Below, piece by piece: positions 32,953-41,307 of a stretch of 63,428 bases of DNA. The translations under genes were made by a program, and so were the position numbers. The stretch is from Thauera sp. (GTDB lineage Bacteria; Pseudomonadota; Gammaproteobacteria; Burkholderiales; Rhodocyclaceae). Where the stretch lies: positions 1 to 63,428 of the forward strand of contig JAFLDS010000020.1 of assembly GCA_017302295.1 (NCBI GenBank), written 5' to 3'. Position 1 is the first letter of the stretch; every line of letters starts with the position of its first letter. The notes under the pieces are model-generated. The model was not told where the DNA came from. It worked only from the letters and a program-made list of their open reading frames with translations, and did no database searches.

Positions 32953-32974
32953 GTTGTTGCTTCATTGCAACAAC
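32953..32974. promoter_or_regulatory. Inverted repeat upstream of the porin promoter
   Basis: GTTGTTGC-TTCATT-GCAACAAC, a perfect 8-6-8 inverted repeat centred about 50 bp upstream of the -35. It may be an activator site for porin, or the hairpin end of the vapBC transcript, although no T-run follows. Confidence 0.45.
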
Positions 32975-33025
32975 GAGTCGCTGATCCAAGGCCCGACATC
33001 AGCGCTGGCGAACACGTTCTTCGCC

Positions 33026-33448
33026 TCAAGCGAGCAGCGTCGCCTCGAGGTCCAGCATTCGCGCAGCTTCCGCCATGCCACGGTCGAGCGTGCAGACGAC
33101 AGCGCCCTGACCAGCGGCAATCGCCAGATGAAGCGCATCGCCCGCCCGCAACCCGGTCGCCCATCCTTCGAGCAATCGGGCCGCGTTGCGGTGATCCGCG
33201 TCATTGACGGCAAGGTGGCGAAGATGGGGCGCAACGTCCTGCCGGTAAGTACGATAGACCTCCGCGGCAAGGCCCCGACCAAGCTGCCCGGTACGTATTT
33301 TTACCCCCAGAGCGGATAGCAATTCGGTTTCAACCCAGGAGCTCACACCCAACGGCGCACCGCGGCCGCGCATGAACGCTTCCGCGCACTCGCTCATTGC
33401 TTCTTGCGTCAGATAAGCCAGCAACACACTGGTATCGACATAGCGCAT
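33026..33448 (-). CDS. vapC: PIN-domain RNase toxin, VapC-type
   Basis: 140-aa PIN domain with acidic residues in MRYVDTSVLLAYL (Asp5), SWVETELLSAL (Glu near 40), RAGDALHLAIA and CTLDRGM. Such toxins cleave specific tRNA or rRNA when the antitoxin is lost. Its ATG overlaps the antitoxin stop as ATGA, so both are cotranscribed and coupled. Confidence 0.88.
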   Translation of the reverse strand: MRYVDTSVLLAYLTQEAMSECAEAFMRGRGAPLGVSSWVETELLSALGVKIRTGQLGRGLAAEVYRTYRQDVAPHLRHLAVNDADHRNAARLLEGWATGLRAGDALHLAIAAGQGAVVCTLDRGMAEAARMLDLEATLLA

Positions 33449-33684
33449 CAATAGCGCGCCTCGTCACGCAAGGCGCGCATGAAGTCACCGGCCGTTTCAG
33501 TCTGCAGCGGCTGTTTGGCGCGCAGTTCGGCCAGGCTTGGCAACTCCTGCCTCATGGCCTGCTCTGCGACGAGCCGGACTACAGGTTTGCCTCGACGTGT
33601 GATCGTGACCTCCTCCCCCTGCTCGACCAGCTCGACGAGACGACTGAGATGCGCTTTTGCGTCTGCCAGACTGATGGTTTGCAT
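33448..33684 (-). CDS. vapB: Phd/YefM-family antitoxin (VapB-type)
   Basis: 78-aa antitoxin. The N terminus MQTISLADAKAHLSRLVELV with EEVTITRRGKPVVRLV is the Phd/YefM DNA-binding fold, and the C terminus (about 50-78) would wrap the toxin. It is the first gene of the pair. A palindrome just upstream is a likely autoregulatory operator. Confidence 0.88.
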   Translation of the reverse strand: MQTISLADAKAHLSRLVELVEQGEEVTITRRGKPVVRLVAEQAMRQELPSLAELRAKQPLQTETAGDFMRALRDEARY

Positions 33685-33695
33685 ACACTTCTCCT

Positions 33696-33711
33696 GACTA
33701 GTTAACTGGTC
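33696..33711. promoter_or_regulatory. Palindromic operator candidate of the toxin-antitoxin pair
   Basis: GACTAGTTAACTGGTC is a 16-bp palindrome with one mismatched pair, 12 bp upstream of the antitoxin ATG, overlapping where a promoter must lie. Autorepression by the TA complex through such sites is the norm. Confidence 0.6.
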
Positions 33712-33779
33712 TTTTAGAGCGAAGATAGCGGCCAGTCAAGCGCGTGAGGAGAAATCGACGATTGAACTTGAACGCAGGC

Positions 33780-33806
33780 TTAGCACTCTCAAACGTCGAG
33801 TGCTAA
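33780..33806 (+). promoter_or_regulatory. CIRCE element (HrcA operator) upstream of rpoH
   Basis: TTAGCACTC-N9-GAGTGCTAA is a perfect match to the CIRCE consensus, 28 bp before the rpoH ATG. HrcA repressor binds this inverted repeat, and repression is relieved when heat titrates GroEL. Two overlapping TTGAAC hexamers at 33762-33773 are -35 candidates; TAAAAT at 33804-33809 is a -10-like sequence at its right arm. Confidence 0.92.
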
Positions 33807-33834
33807 AATTGCTTCGCAAGGAGGATCCACACCC

Positions 33835-34686
<852 letters not shown>

Positions 34687-34746
34687 GCGCCCGGCGGTCT
34701 TTTCCCTTGCGGCAAGAGTGTGGTGCAGACCGCGATGTGATGGGCA

Positions 34747-34812
34747 GATCGCGCTCGAGCGCGCTCCTACGCAGTTGCAGCAAGCCCCTGTAGGAGCGCG
34801 CTCGAGCGCGAC
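34747..34812. repeat. REP-like inverted pair, locus d
   Basis: GATCGCGCTCGAGCGCGCTC begins the arm at 34747-34770, and the inverted arm is at 34789-34812. It lies between the convergent rpoH and sco genes and is the GCGCTCGAGCGCG sub-type. Confidence 0.85.
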
Positions 34813-34854
34813 CCGGTGTGGCCTCGCACGTTAAGTCGCTGGGTCACCAGCCGA

Positions 34855-35466
34855 TCACTTCCCCGCCAGCAGCGCCCTGATATCCGCAGCAATCACTGCC
34901 GGGTCTTCGGCGTGCCGGACGTAAAGGCGCAGCTTGCCGCTCGGGTCGAAGACGTAGGTGCCGGCGGAGTGGTCGATGGTGTAGTGGCCATTCACGTCGC
35001 CACTCTTGCGGTAGAACACGCGAAAGTCCTTCGCGACCTCGGCGGTCTTCTCCAAACTGCCGTAAAGCCCCAGAAACCGCTTGTCGAACACCGGCACGTA
35101 TTCGGATAGCAGCGCTTGCGTGTCGCGCTCGGGGTCGACGGTGACGAACAGCACCTGCACGCGGTCGGCGTCGGCGCCGAGCTGGCGCATGACTTCAGCC
35201 ATCCCGGACAAGGCCGTCGGACAAACGTCGGGGCACTGGGTATAGCCGAAGAAGACCGTCACCACCTTGCCGCGGAAATCCGCCAGAGTGCGTAGCTGGC
35301 CGTGATGGTCGGTGAGGGCGAGCGACTTGCCGTAGTCGGCCCCCGTGATGTCGGTCGAGCGGAAGGCGGGCGCGGACGGAGCACAACCGGGCAGCAGCAG
35401 TATCAGCGAAAGCGCGCCGGCGAGCGCGGCACCCAAGGTAATGCGACGAGATTGACGAAAACGCAT
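34855..35466 (-). CDS. SCO1/SenC-family copper chaperone lipoprotein
   Basis: 203-aa periplasmic thioredoxin-fold protein supplying copper to the CuA site of the oxidase. A lipobox LLPGC is near residue 28. The copper ligands are the CxxxC in YTQCPDVCPTAL (Cys near 78 and 82) and the His in YTIDHSAGTYV (near 164). It is the last gene of the cox cluster. Confidence 0.95.
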   Translation of the reverse strand: MRFRQSRRITLGAALAGALSLILLLPGCAPSAPAFRSTDITGADYGKSLALTDHHGQLRTLADFRGKVVTVFFGYTQCPDVCPTALSGMAEVMRQLGADADRVQVLFVTVDPERDTQALLSEYVPVFDKRFLGLYGSLEKTAEVAKDFRVFYRKSGDVNGHYTIDHSAGTYVFDPSGKLRLYVRHAEDPAVIAADIRALLAGK

Positions 35467-35592
35467 CGTCGGGCTCCGAACCAGCTTGAAGATGGGGCCG
35501 ATGATAGCGGCCAGGGCCCGACGCGTTAATGCGCTGCGTCAATCCGTCGCGGGCGGCGGCCGGCCTGCTACCCGCCCTTCACTGCTCTGCCA

Positions 35593-36492
35593 TCAGTACG
35601 GCAGGTAGTGATCCACCAGCAAGGCGGCGAAAAGCCCGAACAGGTAAAGGATGGAGTAGCGGAAGGTGCGTCGGGCCAGGGCATCGCTGTACTGCCGGTA
35701 CAGACGCCAGGCGTAGTGGATGAAGCGCGCGCCGAGCAGGACCGCCACCGCGAGGTAGAGCGCGCCCGACATGCGTGTCGCGTATGGCAGTAGCGTCACC
35801 GCGAACAGAATCAGCGTATAGAGCAGCACGCTGAGGCGGGTGTACTCCGCGCCGTGCGTGACCGGCAGCATCGGCAGGCCCGCCCGCGCGTAATCCTCGG
35901 TGCGATACAGTGCCAGCGCCCAGAAGTGCGGCGGCGTCCATGCGAAGATGATGAGGAAGAGCAGCAGGGCATCGGCGGTCACATCGCCGCTGACTGCGGC
36001 CCAGCCCAGCACCGGCGGCATCGCGCCGGAGGCCCCGCCGATCACGATGTTCTGCGGCGTGCGCGGTTTGAGGAGCAAGGTGTAGACGACCGCGTAGCCG
36101 ACGAATGTCGCCAGCGTCAGCCACATCGTGAGCGGATTGACCGCCTGATGCAGCACGCTGAGACCGAAGCCGCCGAGCACCCCGGCAAAAGCCAGCACCT
36201 CGACCGAACCCAGTTCACCGCGCGGCAGAGGCCGCCCGCGGGTGCGCGCCATGCGGGCATCGATCTGTTGCTCGACGAGGCAATTCATCGCCGCGGCAGC
36301 CCCGGCGACGCAGGCGATGCCGAGCGTGGCGGCAAACACGCGCATCGCATCGGGCAGGCCGTCGGGCGCGCCGAGGAACATGCCGATCACCGCGCAGAAC
36401 ACGATCAGCGTATTGACCCGCGGCTTCGTCAGCACGTAGAAGGCGCGCAGGCGGCGCGTGGTCGCATCGTGCGCAAGCGCGAAGGTTCTCAT
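35593..36492 (-). CDS. ctaB: Protoheme IX farnesyltransferase (heme O synthase)
   Basis: 299-aa polytopic UbiA-type prenyltransferase. It adds farnesyl to heme B to make heme O. The first Asp-rich motif is [15 protein letters not shown], followed by RPLP, and the second is [11 protein letters not shown] with [12 protein letters not shown]. About nine helices. Follows ctaA by 15 bp. Confidence 0.95.
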   Translation of the reverse strand: MRTFALAHDATTRRLRAFYVLTKPRVNTLIVFCAVIGMFLGAPDGLPDAMRVFAATLGIACVAGAAAAMNCLVEQQIDARMARTRGRPLPRGELGSVEVLAFAGVLGGFGLSVLHQAVNPLTMWLTLATFVGYAVVYTLLLKPRTPQNIVIGGASGAMPPVLGWAAVSGDVTADALLLFLIIFAWTPPHFWALALYRTEDYARAGLPMLPVTHGAEYTRLSVLLYTLILFAVTLLPYATRMSGALYLAVAVLLGARFIHYAWRLYRQYSDALARRTFRYSILYLFGLFAALLVDHYLPY

Positions 36493-36507
36493 CGTCTCCG
36501 TTCTCCG

Positions 36508-37551
36508 TCAGGCGGCCATCGCCGCCAGCGAGGCGCGCACACGCCCGGGCGACGAAGCCAGCTTGTAATTGATCGACACCATGACCACCACCAGCAGCGC
36601 CGCACCCGCGTTATGCGCGGCGGCCAGGCCCAGGGGCAGCGACAGCCAGACGTTGGCGATGCCCAGCGACACCTGCAACAGCACTCCGCCGGACAGCGCC
36701 ACACCCAGCGACTGCATGCCGCGTCGACTCGCGAGCACCGCGCCCAGCCCGAACAAAACGCTACCCGCAACCAACGCGCCGATGCGATGCGACCAGTGAA
36801 TCGCGGTGAGCGCCGCGTTCGACAGCAGCGCCCCGTCAGCCGTCATGCCCAGCTCACGGACGACGTGAAAGGCGTTCGCATAGTCGGCCTCGGGCCACAG
36901 GCTGCCGTGGCAGGTGGGGAAGTCGGTACAGGCGAGCGCGGCGTAGTTGGTGCTGGTCCAGCCGCCGAGCGCGATCTGCGCAAAAAGCAGGACCACGCCC
37001 AGGCGTGCGACCATGCACAGCCGCGGCGCCGTTCCGCCTGCCCCGCCTGCCTGCAGGCGCACCTCGCCGCTCGCGCGCAGCGCCAGCCAGGCCAGCAGCG
37101 CCAGCGTCGTGAGGCCGCCGAGCAGGTGCGCGGTCACGATTGCCGGCTTGAGCAACAGCGTGACCGTCCATTTTCCGAGCAGCCCTTGAAACACGACGAC
37201 GCCGACGAGGAGTACCGCGACGCGCAGCGACACCCGCGGACCGGGGCCGATACGCCAGGCCATGATCGCTATCACGATGATCAGCAGGCCCAGGCTCGCC
37301 GCCAGGTAGCGGTGCACCATCTCCTTCCACGCCTTGCTCAGGCTGACCGGTCCGCCGGGGTCCGCGCTGTGGGCGTCGAGGATGTGCTCGGCAGCATGGG
37401 CCGGACTGAGCTTGCCATAGCAGCCTGGCCAGTCGGGGCAGCCCAGGCCGGCGTCGGACAGACGAACGTACGCGCCGAAAACGATGACGATGGCGGTCAG
37501 TGCCAGCGCCGCCGCGATCAGCCGCCGGTAGAGTGCGAACCCGCGCGCCAT
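36508..37551 (-). CDS. ctaA: Heme A synthase (COX15/CtaA)
   Basis: 347-aa eight-helix protein that oxidises heme O to heme A. The His pairs are in EMVHRYLAASLG, VTAHLLGGL, AIHWSHRIGAL and AAHNAGAAL. Cys residues in CPDWPGCYGK and CTDFPTCHG are the conserved extracytoplasmic pairs. The start at 37551 (MARGFALYRR) lies just seven bases after the preceding gene. Confidence 0.95.
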   Translation of the reverse strand: MARGFALYRRLIAAALALTAIVIVFGAYVRLSDAGLGCPDWPGCYGKLSPAHAAEHILDAHSADPGGPVSLSKAWKEMVHRYLAASLGLLIIVIAIMAWRIGPGPRVSLRVAVLLVGVVVFQGLLGKWTVTLLLKPAIVTAHLLGGLTTLALLAWLALRASGEVRLQAGGAGGTAPRLCMVARLGVVLLFAQIALGGWTSTNYAALACTDFPTCHGSLWPEADYANAFHVVRELGMTADGALLSNAALTAIHWSHRIGALVAGSVLFGLGAVLASRRGMQSLGVALSGGVLLQVSLGIANVWLSLPLGLAAAHNAGAALLVVVMVSINYKLASSPGRVRASLAAMAA

Positions 37552-37558
37552 TTCGCGC

Positions 37559-38212
37559 TCACTCCCGGGAGCCGCGCCCGAGCGCGGAATACTTGAGCAG
37601 GCGCTGCAGATCCTTGGTGATGCCACGCGCCGTGCGGATGGTGTCGGGGTCATCGGCGAAACGCATCATCACGTTGCCGAGCGGATCCACCAGGAAAACC
37701 GTTCCGCCTTCGGCATCCGCCCCCGGCAGGGCATCCACCCAGGCCGCGTCGGCCCGAGCCAGGCGCAGCCCCTCGTGCCCACGCAAACGGTCGGCTGCAG
37801 GCTCGCCGGCGCCTGTCACCAGATAAACGCGGCCCACGCGCGACAACTCCTTCGCCTGTGCCAGCCTGGCCTGGCGCGACACGAACAGCGCACGGGCGCA
37901 GGCCGCCTCGCAGCTGGCCGGTGCGGCGACGAGCAAGGTCCATTGACCCTCGAGTTCCGTGCGCGACAGCGCAGGCTGTCCTCCGGCGCCGGGCAGGCCT
38001 TGCGCCGGCAGGGGCGTGGGCGCGATCAACGTGCCGTAGTTGACCCTGCCCTGCGGCTGCCAGACATGGAAGGTGAAGTACGATGCAGCCACCGGCAGCA
38101 CGGTCACGAGCGCGAGCAGCATCAGGGTGCGTCGCGCGCGACGGCGGGCGACTGCCGATCGCTGCGGGTCGTTCGACCCATCGGCGGTGGGGAAGGCCAC
38201 GGTTGCGTTCAA
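37559..38212 (-). CDS. SCO-like membrane-anchored protein of the cox cluster
   Basis: About 217 aa with one N-terminal membrane helix (LMLLALVTVLPVAASYFTFHV) and a thioredoxin-like periplasmic domain. It has an SCO-type CxxxC in APASCEAACARAL (near residue 100) and a late DPLGNVMMRFADD as in SCO proteins, but I see no obvious third His ligand. The start is uncertain: TTG at 38212 has GGAGA upstream, and GTG at 38200 is the alternative; no ATG is available after the SURF1 stop. It lies between SURF1 and ctaA, where beta-proteobacteria commonly have such a gene; a copper or redox role in oxidase assembly is inference. Confidence 0.7.
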   Translation of the reverse strand: MNATVAFPTADGSNDPQRSAVARRRARRTLMLLALVTVLPVAASYFTFHVWQPQGRVNYGTLIAPTPLPAQGLPGAGGQPALSRTELEGQWTLLVAAPASCEAACARALFVSRQARLAQAKELSRVGRVYLVTGAGEPAADRLRGHEGLRLARADAAWVDALPGADAEGGTVFLVDPLGNVMMRFADDPDTIRTARGITKDLQRLLKYSALGRGSRE

Positions 38213-38216
38213 GAGA

Positions 38217-39014
38217 TCATCTCCGCGTGAACAGACGTCCGGCATACCAGACTGTGAGCGCCGCCGCGAGGCCGGCGAGCGAATACCACTGCAGCGCGTA
38301 GGCGCGATGTCGATCGATGCCGGCTCCGGGCGCGGGCCAGTCGCGCACCAACCCGTCGTCCGCGGCCGAAGTCTGCTGCAGCGTCCAGGCGGCAAGCTGC
38401 GGGCCTAGGTCCGCGCCGGCGACGACGCGAAAATGCGCCAGGTCGAGGTATTGCCAGCGGGGGCCATCGGCGACCTCGCGCGACAGCGAGAAAGGCCGCT
38501 CTTCCACGCCGCGCATCCGGCCCTCGAGCACCAGCAAGCCCTCCGCCGTCGGCACCGCGGGCAGTTCCCTCCGGTCCGCAGGAGCGGCGACCCAGCCGCG
38601 ATTGACGAGCACCGATCCCGAGCCGTCGGCCAGCAGCAAGGGCGTGAGGACGTGATAACCGACGCGGCCGCCCTGCGTCCGGTTGTCGAGCAGGATGGTG
38701 TGGCGGGTCAGCCAGCGCCCCTCCAGCTTCAGCGGCTGCCCCTCCGCAGGCCGGGCGTCGGCGCGCACGCCCAGGGGCGCCTCCGCCGCCAGCCTGCCAG
38801 CACGTTGCTGGAGTTCGAGTTTCTGTCGCGCGCGGTCCGACTGCCAGCTGCCCAGCGCCAGCGTGGCGGAAACCAGCGCCACGCCTGCCAGCATCGGCAG
38901 CCACCGCCGCAGACGGGACCCGCGCCCCGTGCTGCCGAAGGTCGATGGACCGGCCTCCGCGCGGCGCCCGCGCACGTTGCGCCGCCCGAGATCGCCGGCG
39001 GCCGAAAGACTCAT
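38217..39014 (-). CDS. SURF1-family oxidase assembly protein
   Basis: 265 aa with one N-terminal helix (about residues 40-60, PMLAGVALVSATLALGSWQ), a periplasmic domain with LLDNRTQGGRVGYHVLTPL and VLVNRGWVAAP, and a C-terminal helix (YALQWYSLAGLAAALTVWY). These are the SURF1 hallmarks. SURF1 assists heme a insertion into subunit I. Confidence 0.93.
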   Translation of the reverse strand: MSLSAAGDLGRRNVRGRRAEAGPSTFGSTGRGSRLRRWLPMLAGVALVSATLALGSWQSDRARQKLELQQRAGRLAAEAPLGVRADARPAEGQPLKLEGRWLTRHTILLDNRTQGGRVGYHVLTPLLLADGSGSVLVNRGWVAAPADRRELPAVPTAEGLLVLEGRMRGVEERPFSLSREVADGPRWQYLDLAHFRVVAGADLGPQLAAWTLQQTSAADDGLVRDWPAPGAGIDRHRAYALQWYSLAGLAAALTVWYAGRLFTRR

Positions 39015-39068
39015 TGGTCCGCTCCCACGTGCGCATTAAACTGCTGCGACATCCGGGGGAGCCTTGCC

Positions 39069-39266
39069 ATGCGCATCGTCGTCATCGTCTTTCTGGTCAT
39101 GATCATCTTCAGCCTCGGCTCGGCGCTGTTGTTCCTGCTGCGCGACCGCGGCAACGGCAGCACGCGCGTGGCGCGCGCGCTGGCAGTCCGAGTCGGGCTG
39201 TCGATCGCCCTGTTCGTGATGCTGATGGCGGGATTCGCCAGCGGCCTCATCGACGGCAGGCTTTAG
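39069..39266 (+). CDS. Twin-transmembrane DUF2909-type small protein
   Basis: 65 aa with two helices (about residues 2-22 and 43-62), starting MRIVVIVFLVMIIFS. It is the only gene in the oxidase cluster on the + strand, divergent from SURF1 and facing coxC. GGGGGAG lies upstream. The family is recognised from beta/gamma-proteobacteria next to cox genes; its function is unknown. Confidence 0.8.
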   Translation: MRIVVIVFLVMIIFSLGSALLFLLRDRGNGSTRVARALAVRVGLSIALFVMLMAGFASGLIDGRL

Positions 39267-39334
39267 AACGGCGTCGCGGCCAGGGTCACGGTGCGGGGTC
39301 ATAGCCCAGGTCGTAGCTCAGGTCACAGCCCGGG

Positions 39335-40201
39335 TCACAGCCAATACACGACGACGAACAGCATCAGCCACACGACGTCCACGAAGTGCCAGTACCAGGC
39401 CGCCGCCTCGAAGCCGAAATGGCTGTCGGGGCGGAAGTGCCCCGCCGAGGCGCGGAACAACATCACCGTCAGCATGATGGCCCCTACCGTAACGTGCATG
39501 CCGTGAAAGCCGGTGAGCAGGAAGAAGGTCGAGCCGTAGATGCCGGAGTCGAGCCTCAGGTTGAGGTCGGCATAGGCGTGCATGTACTCGTAGACCTGCA
39601 GCGACAGGAAGATGGCGCCAAGCAGGACGGTGACGAACAGCCCGAGCTTGAGTTGCCCGCGATTGCCCTTCAGCAAACCGTAGTGCGCCCAGGTGAGCGT
39701 AGCGCCCGAAGTCAGCAGGATCAGCGTGTTGATCGCGGGGATGCCCCAGGCTCCCATGGGCGTGAAGGGGTCTGCGGCGTAGGGGCCGGCGGTGGGCCAG
39801 GCGCCGGTGAAGCCCTGCCACAGCAGCGTGGCATTGTCGCCCGACGACAGCCATGGCACCGACAGCACCCGGGCGTAGAACAAAGCGCCGAAGAAGGCGG
39901 CGAAGAACATCACCTCGGAGAAGATGAACCAGCCCATCGACCAGCGGAAGGACTTATCGACCCGATGGCCGTACTTGCCGCCCTCGGACTCGCGCACGAC
40001 CTGGCCGAACCAGCCGAACAGCATGTAGACGAGGATGGCGACACCGAGGAAAAACATCCATTTCCCGGCCGGTACCTTGTTCAGCCACAGTGCGGCGCCG
40101 CTGCCGAACAGCAGCAGCGCGATGGAGCCGAAGATGGGGTACTTCGACGGTTCGGGGACGAAGTAGTGATCGGCAGAGTGCGTTGCGGTGGCGTGACTCA
40201 T
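39335..40201 (-). CDS. ctaE: Cytochrome c oxidase subunit III
   Basis: 288-aa seven-helix protein with WFIFSEVMFFAAFFGALFY and GFHGMHVTVGAIML, the characteristic subunit III segments. It stabilises the oxidase core and its proton uptake. It follows the DUF2970 gene by 37 bp. Confidence 0.96.
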   Translation of the reverse strand: MSHATATHSADHYFVPEPSKYPIFGSIALLLFGSGAALWLNKVPAGKWMFFLGVAILVYMLFGWFGQVVRESEGGKYGHRVDKSFRWSMGWFIFSEVMFFAAFFGALFYARVLSVPWLSSGDNATLLWQGFTGAWPTAGPYAADPFTPMGAWGIPAINTLILLTSGATLTWAHYGLLKGNRGQLKLGLFVTVLLGAIFLSLQVYEYMHAYADLNLRLDSGIYGSTFFLLTGFHGMHVTVGAIMLTVMLFRASAGHFRPDSHFGFEAAAWYWHFVDVVWLMLFVVVYWL

Positions 40202-40238
40202 GAGCTTTCCTCCCCTTGCCTGTTTCAGTTCGGCGCCG

Positions 40239-40439
40239 CTAGGCGAGCACCACTTGCACCGCGATGACGATGATGATGACGAAGGCAGCGCCGCCGAGCA
40301 CGCCGGCGACGACGACGGCGAGCGGGTTGAGCGAGCCGGCGTCGTCGAGGTAGGCCTGGCGCTTGCGCACGCCGAAGAAGGACCACAGCACGGCGCGCAT
40401 GGTGACGAGGAAGCCGGCCTGTTTGCGCACCGGGGTCAT
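40239..40439 (-). CDS. DUF2970-type small membrane protein
   Basis: 66 aa with a C-terminal helix (about residues 40-65, LAVVVAGVLGGAAFVIIIV) and the family pattern RAVLWSFFGVRKR. It overlaps ctaG by four bases. Members are found beside cox genes in beta-proteobacteria; function unknown. Confidence 0.85.
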   Translation of the reverse strand: MTPVRKQAGFLVTMRAVLWSFFGVRKRQAYLDDAGSLNPLAVVVAGVLGGAAFVIIIVIAVQVVLA

Positions 40440-41023
40440 GAGCGCGCCCCCTGCCCGCTCGCGGCGAACTTGCGGCCCTTGAGTTCGAAGAAGGTGTAGG
40501 ACAGCGTGATGGTGCTGACGTCGGCCGGCAGGGCGGGATCGACGACGAAGACGACGGGCATGATGCGCCTTTCGCCTGGGGCGAGGGTCTGCTGCGCGAA
40601 GCAGAAACAGTCCAGCTTGCGGAAGTACTGGCCGGCGAGCTGCGGCCCGTAGCTGGGCACGGCCTGCCCGGTGATGGGTTCGGCTCGGGTGTTGGAGACT
40701 TCGTATTCGATGTGCACGAGTTCGCCGGGATGCACATTCACCGAGCGCTGCACCGGCTGGAAGCGCCAGGGCAGGTCGTGCAGGTTGGCGTCGAACTGGA
40801 CGAGGATGGTGCGCGAGGTGTCGACCTGGGTGTTGGTGGCAGCCCTGGCGCCGGCTTCGGCTTCGGGGCGGAGGAAGTTGTTGATGCCGGTGACTTCGCA
40901 GATCTTTTCGTAGAAGGGAACGAGCAGGAAGCCGAAGCCGAACATCACCGCGGCAGAGATGGCCAGCCGGACAAGCAGGCGGCGGTTCGCGCTGGCGAGG
41001 TGGTCGGCGGTGCGGGTGTTCAT
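40436..41023 (-). CDS. ctaG: Cytochrome c oxidase assembly protein CtaG/Cox11
   Basis: 195-aa copper chaperone for the CuB site of subunit I. One N-terminal helix (about 18-40) and a beta-sandwich domain with the copper motif DCFCFAQQTL and the conserved EKICEVTGI near the helix. Its ATG overlaps the stop of the 43-aa gene as ATGA. Confidence 0.95.
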   Translation of the reverse strand: MNTRTADHLASANRRLLVRLAISAAVMFGFGFLLVPFYEKICEVTGINNFLRPEAEAGARAATNTQVDTSRTILVQFDANLHDLPWRFQPVQRSVNVHPGELVHIEYEVSNTRAEPITGQAVPSYGPQLAGQYFRKLDCFCFAQQTLAPGERRIMPVVFVVDPALPADVSTITLSYTFFELKGRKFAASGQGARS

Positions 41024-41151
41024 CGGCCGAAGACCTTGTACTTGAGGATGACGAACAGGAAGAAGGCGAGCGCCACCGCGGCCAGGGTGAGGCCCATGCG
41101 AAGGTTGGCCGTGCGGCGGTCAGGCTTGGTCATCTCAACGGTTCCGTTCAT
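41020..41151 (-). CDS. Cytochrome oxidase small assembly-type protein, 43 aa
   Basis: Short gene starting MNGTVEMTKPDRRTANLRMG with one C-terminal helix (about residues 20-38) and ending KYKVFGR. ATG at 41133 (MTKPDRR) is an alternative. It overlaps the ctaG start by four bases, which supports it as a real coupled gene. Small single-helix proteins at this place, before ctaG, are known in beta-proteobacterial cox clusters; role unknown. Confidence 0.75.
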   Translation of the reverse strand: MNGTVEMTKPDRRTANLRMGLTLAAVALAFFLFVILKYKVFGR

Positions 41152-41172
41152 GGGTGCCTACGATCCGCGCCA

Positions 41173-41261
41173 GTCTGCGTGTGTGCGCCGCATCCTGCGG
41201 AACTCGCCCTCGCTGCGCCCGGTGCTCGGACAGTCCTCGGATGCTCTGCACACACCCAGAC
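41173..41261 (-). repeat. Covarying-stem hairpin element, copy 1
   Basis: A 47-nt segment (41194-41240) holds the conserved core CGAGGACTGTCCGAGCACCG.. read on the minus strand and is closed by CATC/GATG. Outer arms 41173-41193 and 41241-41261 form an imperfect 21-bp stem built on GTGTGTGC/GCACACAC. It lies between ctaD and the 43-aa gene, in the same sense as ctaD, 46 bp after its stop. Confidence 0.8.
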
Positions 41262-41307
41262 CGTCGCTCGCCTGATACACATCGCGCCCATCGTGGTCAC
41301 CAGCCGC

